From contig JACPVB010000197.1 of NCBI GenBank assembly GCA_016191985.1, positions 1 to 17,685 of the forward strand: a stretch of DNA of 17,685 nucleotides, read 5' to 3'. The first letter of the stretch is position 1; every line of letters starts with the position of its first letter. This stretch comes from Chloroflexota bacterium (lineage in GTDB: Bacteria; Chloroflexota; Anaerolineae; Anaerolineales; Villigracilaceae). Position numbers and translations under genes: made by a program. Positions 5,421 to 11,784 of this stretch are shown here, in pieces. Below the pieces are notes generated by a model. The model was not told where the DNA came from, searched no databases, and worked only from the letters and a program-made list of their open reading frames with translations.

Positions 5421-6365
5421 ATGACTATGTCGCTGAATAATATCCGCGAAGCCGCGCAACGGATCAAACCCTACGCGCACCGTACGCCCGTCTTGACCAA
5501 CGAAAGCTTGAATCAGCAGGTGGGCGCGCAGGTATTTCTCAAATGCGAAAACCTGCAAAAGGTGGGCGCGTTCAAATTCCGTGGCGCGTGCAATGCCGTT
5601 TACTCGTTAAGCGCTGAAGAAGCCGCGAGCGGAGTTTGCACACATTCATCTGGAAATCATGCACAGGCATTGGCGTTGGCGGCAAAGATGCGCCGTATTC
5701 CCGCCTACATCGTCATGCCGGATAATGCTCCACAGGTGAAGAAAAATGCTGTCGCGGGGTATGGCGGTCAGATTACATTTTGTGAGCCAACGCTTCAGGC
5801 AAGAGAAAGCACATTGGACATGATCAGGCTCGATACGGGTGCGAGCGTGGTTCATCCATATAATGATGAACGCGTGATCGCAGGTCAGGGCACGGCAGCG
5901 TTGGAACTCCTTGAAGATGTCCCTGACCTGGACGTTATCATCGCACCCGTCGGCGGCGGTGGATTATTAAGTGGCACGTCCATTGCGGCGACGGAAATCA
6001 AAAAAGGAATCCGCGTGATTGCAGGCGAACCTGAAATGGCCAACGATGCGTTTCGTTCGATGCAGGCTGGCGCGATCATTCCATCTGTGAATCCAAAAAC
6101 GATTGCAGATGGATTGCTCACCTCGCTCGGAGACCTCACGTTTCCGATCATCCAAAAACGGGTTGAGCAAATTGTGACAGTCAGTGAAGCGGGGATTATT
6201 GCTTCGATGAGGTTTGTTTGGGAGCGCGTGAAAATCATCATCGAGCCATCCTCTGCTGTGGCAATCGGCGTGCTGTGGGAAAAGAAAATTGATTTGAGCA
6301 GATTGAAGATTGGGGTTATCATCAGCGGTGGCAACGTGGATTTGGAAAAACTGCCGTGGCTGTAG
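5421..6365 (+). CDS. Serine/threonine dehydratase family PLP enzyme (serine racemase-like)
   Basis: A 314-residue fold-type II PLP enzyme that deaminates or racemises hydroxy amino acids such as threonine, serine or 3-hydroxyaspartate. The PLP lysine is Lys52 (GAFKFRGA); THSSGNHAQALALAA (74-88) is the Asn-loop; VGGGGLLSG is the phosphate-binding glycine loop; SGGN near the C-terminus contacts the ring nitrogen. The pattern E-P-x-x-A-x-D in GEPEMANDAFRS matches the divalent-cation site of serine racemase and threo-3-hydroxyaspartate dehydratases. There is no C-terminal ACT domain, so it is not the allosteric biosynthetic IlvA. GGAGAA sits six bases before the ATG at 5421; an ATG at 5427 is a close alternative. 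It stands after a terminator and therefore probably has its own promoter. Exact substrate is uncertain. Confidence 0.92.
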   Translation: MTMSLNNIREAAQRIKPYAHRTPVLTNESLNQQVGAQVFLKCENLQKVGAFKFRGACNAVYSLSAEEAASGVCTHSSGNHAQALALAAKMRRIPAYIVMPDNAPQVKKNAVAGYGGQITFCEPTLQARESTLDMIRLDTGASVVHPYNDERVIAGQGTAALELLEDVPDLDVIIAPVGGGGLLSGTSIAATEIKKGIRVIAGEPEMANDAFRSMQAGAIIPSVNPKTIADGLLTSLGDLTFPIIQKRVEQIVTVSEAGIIASMRFVWERVKIIIEPSSAVAIGVLWEKKIDLSRLKIGVIISGGNVDLEKLPWL

Positions 6366-6465
6366 TGGTTACAAGGTACAAGTTGCAGGTTGCAAGTTAC
6401 AGGTTACAAGTTACAGGTTTTAGGTTCGTACTTTCCACTTTCCATTTTCTTTCCTCTTTCATCCC
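6364..6465. repeat. Degenerate tandem GTTACAG/GTTACAAG tract and pyrimidine tract
   Basis: Positions 6367-6424 are built from variants of GGTTACAA, GTTGCAG and GTTACAG repeated head to tail about eight times. Positions 6431-6465 switch to a pyrimidine-rich strand with repeated CTTTCC words, ending at the ATG of the methyltransferase gene. No conventional promoter or ribosome site was recognised in this gap. Confidence 0.7.
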
Positions 6466-7422
6466 ATGAACCCACTCACCCCTCTTCTCAAAAACAACTC
6501 CATCGCCATCATAGATGGCGCACTCGCCACCGAACTCGAACGCCGTGGCTGTGATCTAAACGATGCGCTCTGGTCGGCAAAAGTATTGATGGAACAGCCT
6601 GAATTGATTCGCCAGGTGCATCTCGATTATTTCAACGCAGGCGCAGATTTTGCCATCACCGCAAGTTACCAGGCCACCCTCGCAGGCTTTGCCCGGCGCG
6701 GTTTGAACAAGGATGAAGCGCTCGCGCTCATGCAAAAATCCGTGCAAATCGCGCAAAGTGCACGCGATGAATTTTGGTCAAATGAAAATAACCGCGCAAA
6801 CCGGGAGCGTCCGCTCATCGCTGGTTCGGTCGGGCCGTACGGCGCGTTCCTTGCGGATGGCTCCGAGTATCGCGGCGATTACAAATTGACAGAACAGGAG
6901 TTGATTGATTTCCACCGCCCGCGTGTGGAAGCTCTCATCGCCTCTGGCGCGGACCTTTTGGCCTGCGAGACCATCCCATGCCTGATCGAAGCCCAGGCAT
7001 TGATCAAATTGCTGGCTGAATTTCCAAATACATCAGCATGGTTCACCTTCAGCGCAAAAGATGGAGAACATATCTGTCACGATGAAAAAATTGCCGAGTG
7101 TGCCGTGTGGCTGGATCAATTTCCACAGGTGGCGGCAATTGGGATCAATTGCACCTCGCCGTTATACATTCCATCCCTGATTCGTGAAATTAAAAAGAAC
7201 ACGAACAAACCGATCGTCGTGTATCCCAACTCAGGCGAAGTCTATGACCCCGCGACAAACACCTGGCACGGGGAAACTTCCTGTGATGCGTTCGGACAGC
7301 AATCAAAAGTCTGGTATGAAAACGGCGCGCGCCTCATCGGCGGATGCTGCCGCACTACGCCCGACCACATCCGTGAAGTGAAGAACTGGGCGCAACAATC
7401 CCCGCTCCCTGTTGCAGATTAA
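6466..7422 (+). CDS. mmuM: Homocysteine S-methyltransferase
   Basis: A 318-residue member of the zinc-dependent homocysteine S-methyltransferase (Pcv/betaine-homocysteine methyltransferase) family, close in length to E. coli MmuM (about 310), which methylates homocysteine from S-methylmethionine or S-adenosylmethionine to make methionine. Visible are the N-terminal IIDGALATELERRG (15-28), TASYQA (65-70), the zinc ligand Cys229 in GINCTSP and the pair Cys294/Cys295 in GGCCRTTPDHI. The ATG at 6466 is used although there is no Shine-Dalgarno; the upstream bases are a pyrimidine tract. It lies 100 bases after the dehydratase in the same direction. Methyl-donor specificity cannot be told from the sequence; the family assignment is strong, and the symbol is by similarity. 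Confidence 0.9.
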   Translation: MNPLTPLLKNNSIAIIDGALATELERRGCDLNDALWSAKVLMEQPELIRQVHLDYFNAGADFAITASYQATLAGFARRGLNKDEALALMQKSVQIAQSARDEFWSNENNRANRERPLIAGSVGPYGAFLADGSEYRGDYKLTEQELIDFHRPRVEALIASGADLLACETIPCLIEAQALIKLLAEFPNTSAWFTFSAKDGEHICHDEKIAECAVWLDQFPQVAAIGINCTSPLYIPSLIREIKKNTNKPIVVYPNSGEVYDPATNTWHGETSCDAFGQQSKVWYENGARLIGGCCRTTPDHIREVKNWAQQSPLPVAD

Positions 7423-7431
7423 CAATTAAAC

Positions 7432-7559
7432 CTAGCAATCCCTGCGCTTCGACTGCGCTCTTTCATGAAGGCAATCCGTCCTGAGCGGAGTGAGGAGCGC
7501 TCGCCGCGACGAACACAGTCGAAGGACGCTCCGCTCAGCGCGAATGATTTTATTGCTAG
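7432..7559. repeat. Nested intergenic inverted repeat, CTCCGCTCAGCGCGA family, copy 2
   Basis: The outer arms CTAGCAAT (7432-7439) and ATTGCTAG (7552-7559) are perfect. Inside are CTTCGACTG (7447-7455) with CAGTCGAAG (7516-7524), and CTGAGCGGAG (7481-7490) with CTCCGCTCAG (7529-7538); these two pairings interleave. The right end, CTCCGCTCAGCGCGAA, is the same as in the copy at 3799-3901. It fills the gap between the methyltransferase and the next gene. Confidence 0.78.
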
Positions 7560-7611
7560 AATAATTTGGAAAAGCACAACAGGAAGCTAACGTAAGAACA
7601 AGGAGTCTCCA

Positions 7612-8025
7612 ATGAACAGTGAATTTTCAACAGACGAGAATCCCATCGAAGAAAGACTTCCTTACCCCACAAAACCAATGTACTTCCCCGATGGGACGAG
7701 TGTGGAGGAATTTATCATCCCTGATGAGGATAAAGAGATTGTCCTCGAACAGTTATATCCATTCACTCCCATTCCGAAATTAACAGATGAGTTGGAAGAC
7801 CTCCATTCAGGAAAAAAATTCATCGTGAAGGATTTTCGCGTCACATGGGAGCATGGCATGAACTATCTCGTCAGCCCATATTATCCCGAAAGCGGCGGCA
7901 CGGTCATCGACTGGGTGGATGAAGGCGCATGGGTGGACGATGAAGATGACGCGTTTGACGATGATGAATTCGATGAAGATGACCTTGATCTCACAGAAAG
8001 CAATGACGACGATCTTCCATTTTAA
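7612..8025 (+). CDS. Hypothetical acidic-tailed protein
   Basis: A 137-residue protein of unknown function, with no signal peptide or membrane segment. The N-terminal two thirds are ordinary sequence (IEERLPYPTKPMYFPDGTSV, ..FRVTWEHGMNYLVSPYYPES), with many prolines and aromatics. The last about 35 residues are almost entirely Asp and Glu (DDEDDAFDDDEFDEDDLDL), probably disordered and strongly negative. AAGGAG lies six bases before the ATG, so the start is secure. The next gene, 57 bases downstream, encodes a longer protein with the same kind of tail, so the two are probably co-expressed and may act together (inference). An acidic tail could bind metal ions or basic proteins or mimic nucleic acid; nothing decides between these. 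Confidence 0.85.
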   Translation: MNSEFSTDENPIEERLPYPTKPMYFPDGTSVEEFIIPDEDKEIVLEQLYPFTPIPKLTDELEDLHSGKKFIVKDFRVTWEHGMNYLVSPYYPESGGTVIDWVDEGAWVDDEDDAFDDDEFDEDDLDLTESNDDDLPF

Positions 8026-8082
8026 AATTTCCAAAAACCAGGCCTTAACCTTTAGGGTCTTTACCAAAAGAGGAATCACATC

Positions 8083-9273
8083 ATGAGCAAACGCAAACGA
8101 CATTCCGCAAAACCAACGGCACTCCCGCAAATCGAGTGGCTCAAACATCGCACGGGCTATCCCTCGCCTGAGGAACGGGAAGCCATCATCCAACTCCGCA
8201 GGGAAATTTCCTCTGAACTGTTGTTGTTGGTGATTGCGAAGGTTTCTCCTGAAAGCCCGCGTGCACAGGCATTGTTCAAAAAATACGGTCGTGAGGAAGT
8301 AATCCGCGCGACCAAAAAGATCGATGAAGGGATGGAGCTCCCGTCTTTCGTTGGAGATGAAGCGCACAGTTACCGTGATTATCGTCAGCGCTATGCCCGT
8401 TTCGGCGCAGGGTTGAAATTCTTTTCATCCAAAGAGATCGATGAATTGTACATGGAACACGCCGAACAGCTTATGAGTGATGAAGAAAATGAAACAGGAA
8501 AACTTCTTCTCGTCGGCTGGCGCGAATGGGACGATATCACTCCACCCGCCATTCCGCCCCGCCCAGCGGACTATGCCGCCCCCACGCCCGCATCCTACCC
8601 TGCGCCGATCAATGAACTCCTTGAATGGGGCGATGATTTGAAAAGGTCCCACCAATTTGCAAATGAAGCCGAATTAATGCAGTGGAAGAAATACATCCCT
8701 GCATTGACGCGCATGGCGCTCGACCCTGGCCTGCTCAATGGCTGGCCCTCCGAAGCTGCAAGTTGGGCACCGTGGCATGCCATCCATGCGCTCGGGGAGT
8801 TGGAAGCATGGGAATCCGCGCCCGCACTCGCGCCCCTTGCCGACCTGGAAAATGACTGGCTCTCCGACCATCTTCCACACATTTGGGCGGATATGGGCAG
8901 GCAAGTGGAACCGAGTCTGTGGATGATTCTCGAAAACTCATCTGCCACCGCAAAACAACGCGGTCTCGCCGCGCAAAGCCTGCAAATGATGACCGATGAC
9001 AACGAAGCATTGGAAAACAGACTTATCCATGGGTTTGAGAAAATCCTAAAGAACGAAAAGGTTTTCGACCCAACCCTGAACGCTTACCTCCTCTATTATC
9101 TCAAACAGATGGAAGCGCTTGACGAGATCCGAGAAACTGTTGACATGGCTTTTGACCAGGGACGAGTGGATTTGGATATCATCACTCCCGAAGACCTTGA
9201 AGAAGATTTTGATGATGATGACGACTTCGATGATGATTCAGACTTTGACGATCTGGATGATGAAGATGATTAA
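8083..9273 (+). CDS. DUF1186-like/HEAT-like repeat protein with acidic tail
   Basis: A 396-residue soluble protein. It starts with a basic stretch (MSKRKRHSAKP) and a helical region to about residue 150, followed by a proline-rich linker (153-176, PPAIPPRPADYAAPTPASYP). Residues about 225-376 look like paired helices of the HEAT/DUF1186 kind: WHAIHALGELEAWESAPALA, SDHLPHIWADMGRQVEPSLW, KQRGLAAQSLQ and a final ETVDMAFDQGRVDLDIITPE. The last 25 residues are nearly all Asp/Glu. DUF1186 proteins often end in a SEC-C metal-binding motif; here the acidic tail stands in its place. GAGGA lies nine bases before the ATG. The function is unknown; the DUF1186 resemblance is by eye and should be treated as moderate. 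It follows the smaller acidic-tailed gene and converges on the aldo/keto reductase gene 23 bases downstream. Confidence 0.82.
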   Translation: MSKRKRHSAKPTALPQIEWLKHRTGYPSPEEREAIIQLRREISSELLLLVIAKVSPESPRAQALFKKYGREEVIRATKKIDEGMELPSFVGDEAHSYRDYRQRYARFGAGLKFFSSKEIDELYMEHAEQLMSDEENETGKLLLVGWREWDDITPPAIPPRPADYAAPTPASYPAPINELLEWGDDLKRSHQFANEAELMQWKKYIPALTRMALDPGLLNGWPSEAASWAPWHAIHALGELEAWESAPALAPLADLENDWLSDHLPHIWADMGRQVEPSLWMILENSSATAKQRGLAAQSLQMMTDDNEALENRLIHGFEKILKNEKVFDPTLNAYLLYYLKQMEALDEIRETVDMAFDQGRVDLDIITPEDLEEDFDDDDDFDDDSDFDDLDDEDD

Positions 9274-9296
9274 CTCGCCTTACGCGAATATTCCTT

Positions 9297-10268
9297 TTAT
9301 TCTTCGGTTTTCCACGCGGTCATCTTATCAAGAGTACCGCGTTCATCATCGGTCAAGTGGACATTCAACGCGCCAAGGTTTTCATTTAATTGCTCAACCG
9401 AAGTGGCCCCGATGATCGGGCTGGTAATAACAGGGTCGGCCAGCATCCATGCAAGCGCGACCTGCGCGATGGATATTTTATGACGCAGGGCAATTGCTTC
9501 CATTTCATATAACAAGGCAAAGTTTTTTTCCGTCATGGCGCGTTTGCGTCCCTCGGCGCGCTTGCTTTCAGGGAGGGGTTGATTCTGGCGATATTTCCCG
9601 GTGAGGAATCCGCCTGCCAGTGGACTATACGGAATAACGCCAAGCTCATAGGTTTTGCAAACATCACGCAATTCCCGTTCAAATTCCTCGCGATAGATCA
9701 GGTTGTAATGAGGCTGGAGGCTGTCATAGCGGGCAAGGTTGTGTTTGTCAGAAATCCACAGCGCCTGCATTAATTCCCAGGCCGCATAATTGGACGCTCC
9801 GATGTAGCGAACCTTTCCCTGCTTCGCCAGATCATCAAAGGCGCGCAAGGTCTCTTCAATGGGCGTATCATCATCCGTCCAATGGGACTGATACAGGTCG
9901 ATGTAATCTGTTTGCAAACGGCGCAGGGAGGCTTCCACCGCCTGCATCATGTGAACGCGGCTTAGACCCTGGTCATTGGGGCCATTGCCCATTTCGCCAC
10001 GGACTTTGGTTGCGATCACAAGCTTATCGCGCGGAATTTTATTTTCCTTTAACCAGTTCCCAATATAGGTTTCCGAAATACCACCGGGGTTGCCATCCAC
10101 CCACTTGGAATATACATCGGCAGTATCGATGAAATTGATCCCCGCCTCATACATTGCCGAAAGGACATGATGCGATTCGCGTTCATTTAATGACCAGCCG
10201 AACTGCATGGTCCCCATGCACAAAGCCGAGACTTTTAGCCCCGTTCTGCCAAGTTTTTTGTATTCCAT
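9297..10268 (-). CDS. Aldo/keto reductase
   Basis: A 323-residue cytoplasmic NADPH-dependent oxidoreductase of the aldo/keto reductase superfamily (Tas/YhdN/general-stress-protein-69-like TIM barrel). The catalytic tetrad is visible: Asp48 and Tyr53 in FIDTADVYSKW, Lys88 in VIATKVRG and His129 in DLYQSHWTDDDT. The C-terminal cofactor region reads PIIGATSVEQLNENLGAL, as in AKRs. The start MEYKKLGRTGLKVSALCMGT is typical, and GGAGG lies five bases before this ATG; a longer reading from 10505 would run through a terminator. Substrates of this family are broad (aldehydes, ketones), so no specific role is proposed. It is the last of three minus-strand genes but has its own promoter and lies beyond the lipoprotein terminator, so it is probably transcribed alone. 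Confidence 0.94.
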   Translation of the reverse strand: MEYKKLGRTGLKVSALCMGTMQFGWSLNERESHHVLSAMYEAGINFIDTADVYSKWVDGNPGGISETYIGNWLKENKIPRDKLVIATKVRGEMGNGPNDQGLSRVHMMQAVEASLRRLQTDYIDLYQSHWTDDDTPIEETLRAFDDLAKQGKVRYIGASNYAAWELMQALWISDKHNLARYDSLQPHYNLIYREEFERELRDVCKTYELGVIPYSPLAGGFLTGKYRQNQPLPESKRAEGRKRAMTEKNFALLYEMEAIALRHKISIAQVALAWMLADPVITSPIIGATSVEQLNENLGALNVHLTDDERGTLDKMTAWKTEE

Positions 10269-10286
10269 GTCAGCCTCCTTTTCGTC

Positions 10287-10292
10287 ATTATA
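10287..10292 (-). promoter_or_regulatory. -10 box of the aldo/keto reductase promoter
   Basis: On the minus strand TATAAT is followed by GACGAAAAGGAGG and the ATG at 10268, giving a very short leader that still holds a full Shine-Dalgarno. No good -35 hexamer was found at 17 bases. Confidence 0.5.
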
Positions 10293-10359
10293 CCCAGCGC
10301 GGTTGTAAATTGTGCTTTTTTCAGAGAAAGCGTAATTTGTAGCCGTGGGCATTATATAA

Positions 10360-10390
10360 ATAAAAAAACGGCCTCCCAATGAGGGAGGCC
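10360..10390 (-). terminator. Intrinsic terminator of the lipoprotein gene
   Basis: GGCCTCCC (10370-10377) pairs perfectly with GGGAGGCC (10383-10390) around a five-base loop. On the minus strand the hairpin is followed by CGTTTTTTTATTTAT. It lies 17 bases after the stop of the lipoprotein gene. Confidence 0.92.
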
Positions 10391-10407
10391 ACATACGTTC
10401 CAAATTA

Positions 10408-10821
10408 TTACTGAATCGAGAATTGGACCGTACTGGTAGATGCACCGTTAAAGAAAACTTCCACCTGATATGTGCCGGTAGGCCATCCGCCTTCCGGGGG
10501 CTCAAAATAGAAGTAAACGGTATACGCCAGTTGGTCTTCGTCCAGCGTCAGGTCTACTTCATCGATCAAGAAGCCGGGTTCGTATCCCTCCACGCTGACC
10601 ACCGTCCACTTGGAAGAAACCACATTGCCAGCGACTCCGTTGGCAATGTCGCTGACAACATATACCGTGTCCGTTGTGCCGAAGGTGTTGGACACCTCGA
10701 CGCCATCCTGATCCTTCGCAACACGGACGTTGCTCAAGCTGGGTTCGCCGAACGCACACGCCAGCGTCGAGGCGATCAGCGCGGCCACAGCGAGCAGGAT
10801 GGAAATTTTGTTGGCTTTCAT
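10408..10821 (-). CDS. Small putative lipoprotein
   Basis: A 137-residue secreted protein. The N-terminus MKANKISILLAVAALIASTL then AC is a signal peptide with a positive start, a hydrophobic core and a cysteine at position 22 that could be lipidated. The -3 residue is Thr instead of the canonical Leu/Val/Ile, so lipidation is likely but not certain. The mature part has alternating strands and ends in a beta-rich region (YTVYFYFEPPEGGWPTGTYQ, VEVFFNG, TVQFSIQ), similar in style to small Ig-like or CARDB-like extracellular domains. The ATG at 10821 has AAAGGAG nine bases upstream; an upstream in-frame ATG at 10887 would overlap the previous gene's terminator. It is flanked by terminators on both sides, so it is probably monocistronic. 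Function unknown. Confidence 0.85.
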   Translation of the reverse strand: MKANKISILLAVAALIASTLACAFGEPSLSNVRVAKDQDGVEVSNTFGTTDTVYVVSDIANGVAGNVVSSKWTVVSVEGYEPGFLIDEVDLTLDEDQLAYTVYFYFEPPEGGWPTGTYQVEVFFNGASTSTVQFSIQ

Positions 10822-10852
10822 TTTTACACTCTCCTTTGGTTTATTTGCAATC

Positions 10853-10858
10853 ATTATA
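10853..10858 (-). promoter_or_regulatory. Possible -10 box of the lipoprotein gene
   Basis: TATAAT on the minus strand lies 31 bases before the ATG and 12 bases after the T-tract of the preceding terminator. The -35 region is occupied by that T-tract and has no good match. Confidence 0.45.
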
Positions 10859-10869
10859 TTCCCGTAAAT

Positions 10870-10896
10870 GAAAAAAGCCCTCCCCAATTCGGGCTA
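10870..10896 (-). terminator. Intrinsic terminator overlapping the alaX stop codon
   Basis: On the minus strand AGCCC (10895-10891), a 10-base loop and GGGCT (10880-10876) are followed by TTTTTT. The TAG stop codon of alaX (10896-10894) overlaps the first stem bases. The stem is short, so efficiency is uncertain. Confidence 0.6.
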
Positions 10897-11613
10897 TTCG
10901 ATCTCGATATAAATCCGCTTGTTGATTGCGCCCTTGCTTTTGTAATCTACAACTTTCACCATGCCAACCTCGGATGTATTCATCACATGCGTGCCGCCAT
11001 CGGCCTGCAAATCCAGGCCAACGATTTCCACTGTCCGCACTTGCAGGATGCCTTCGGGGAGCAGGTTGATCTTCGTGCGGATCAGATCTGGGATTTGGAA
11101 GGCTTCATCGCGAGGAAGAATTTTCACCCGTATCTCGCGTCGCTGCTGGACCTCGAAATTGACTGCGCTTTCAATATCACGCACCAACTCTCCGCGCATG
11201 GTCTCGAATTCGAAGTCCATGCGGCCTTTGAGCGGGTCCATATCCCCGCCGGTAACCTTGGCCCCATAATCGCGGAAGACCGTTCCGCACAGGATGTGAA
11301 GAGCCGTATGCGTGCGCATCAGCTCATGTCGGCGCGCCCAGTCCAAAGTCCCGAAAGAAGCGGAATTGGGAGGGGGCAAAGGCTCGCTGCCACCGAGGAA
11401 ATGCAGAACGTCGTCGCCCTGCTTCTTCACTTTTTCCACAGGGTAGGTGATGCCGTTCACTTCCAGGGTCCCAAAGTCACAGGGCTGGCCGCCACCGCCA
11501 GGGTAGAAAGCGGAACGGTCCAGCACAACAGCGCGGGTTTCCGCATCCGCCGAAATGACGGTTGCCGAAAACTCCTTAAGATAGGCATCGGTTTGGTAAA
11601 GAAGTTCAGTCAT
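10894..11613 (-). CDS. alaX: Alanyl-tRNA editing protein AlaX
   Basis: A 239-residue free-standing editing domain homologous to that of alanyl-tRNA synthetase; it hydrolyses Ser- or Gly-tRNA(Ala) in the cytoplasm. The glycine-rich motif AFYPGGGGQPCDFG (35-48) marks the AlaX-M type with an N-terminal beta-barrel. Zinc ligands His102 and His106 are in RTHTALHIL; the C-terminal ligand His209 is in QADGGTHV. The Cys found in the C-G-G-T-H motif of alanyl-tRNA synthetase is Asp here, a form I have seen in other AlaX proteins. The start has no Shine-Dalgarno; TATAAT ends six bases before the ATG, which suggests a leaderless message. The gene diverges from the ABC operon. Family call is firm. Confidence 0.92.
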   Translation of the reverse strand: MTELLYQTDAYLKEFSATVISADAETRAVVLDRSAFYPGGGGQPCDFGTLEVNGITYPVEKVKKQGDDVLHFLGGSEPLPPPNSASFGTLDWARRHELMRTHTALHILCGTVFRDYGAKVTGGDMDPLKGRMDFEFETMRGELVRDIESAVNFEVQQRREIRVKILPRDEAFQIPDLIRTKINLLPEGILQVRTVEIVGLDLQADGGTHVMNTSEVGMVKVVDYKSKGAINKRIYIEIE

Positions 11614-11619
11614 GGGTCC

Positions 11620-11625
11620 ATTATA
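11620..11625 (-). promoter_or_regulatory. -10 box of a probable leaderless alaX start
   Basis: Consensus TATAAT on the minus strand, then GGACCC, then the ATG at 11613: exactly six bases between the box and the start codon. No Shine-Dalgarno is possible if transcription starts at the ATG. Confidence 0.55.
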
Positions 11626-11663
11626 TTTGAAGATTAGCGTTGGATTAGAAGTCGTTTACCCGC

Positions 11664-11693
11664 TTGACTTTGCGACTCAAGATATTGTATAGT
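11664..11693 (+). promoter_or_regulatory. Promoter of the Gld-like ABC operon
   Basis: The -35 box TTGACT (11664-11669) and -10 box TATAGT (11688-11693) are separated by 18 bases; both match the consensus at five of six positions. The start should fall near 11700, giving a leader of about 85 nt that contains a hairpin. Confidence 0.7.
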
Positions 11694-11703
11694 AATCAAC
11701 GGT

Positions 11704-11742
11704 ACAAAAGACGAGGCACCGCCCACGGGCTGTGTCTTTTGT
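11704..11742 (+). promoter_or_regulatory. Leader hairpin upstream of the ABC operon
   Basis: ACAAAAGAC (11704-11712) pairs perfectly with GTCTTTTGT (11734-11742), and GCCC-AC-GGGC (11721-11730) forms an inner stem. It lies directly after the expected transcription start and is followed by TTGT, a poor T-tract. It may be an attenuator, an mRNA-stabilising 5' hairpin, or a weak terminator. Confidence 0.6.
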
Positions 11743-11784
11743 TTGTAAAAAGCTATTTTATATACCTGATTGCAAGGAGAGGCA

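Noticed and set aside
5421..6365. Biosynthetic threonine deaminase ilvA
   Set aside because: There is no C-terminal ACT-like regulatory domain at 314 residues, and the cation-site pattern fits serine racemase-like dehydratases better.
10269..10505. N-terminal extension of the aldo/keto reductase by 79 residues
   Set aside because: The extension would translate through the lipoprotein terminator and promoter region. The ATG at 10268 has a perfect GGAGG and starts a typical AKR N-terminus.
11047..11613. Loss of a zinc ligand in AlaX (Asp in place of Cys before GGTH)
   Set aside because: The A-D-G-G-T-H-V form is, to my knowledge, frequent in AlaX proteins, unlike the C-G-G-T-H of alanyl-tRNA synthetase, so it is not evidence of inactivation.
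10423..11637. Long plus-strand open frame of 404 codons
   Set aside because: It lies antisense to the lipoprotein and alaX genes, crosses their terminators and promoter, has no ribosome site, and its protein shows no motif. AlaX and the signal peptide on the other strand are clear.
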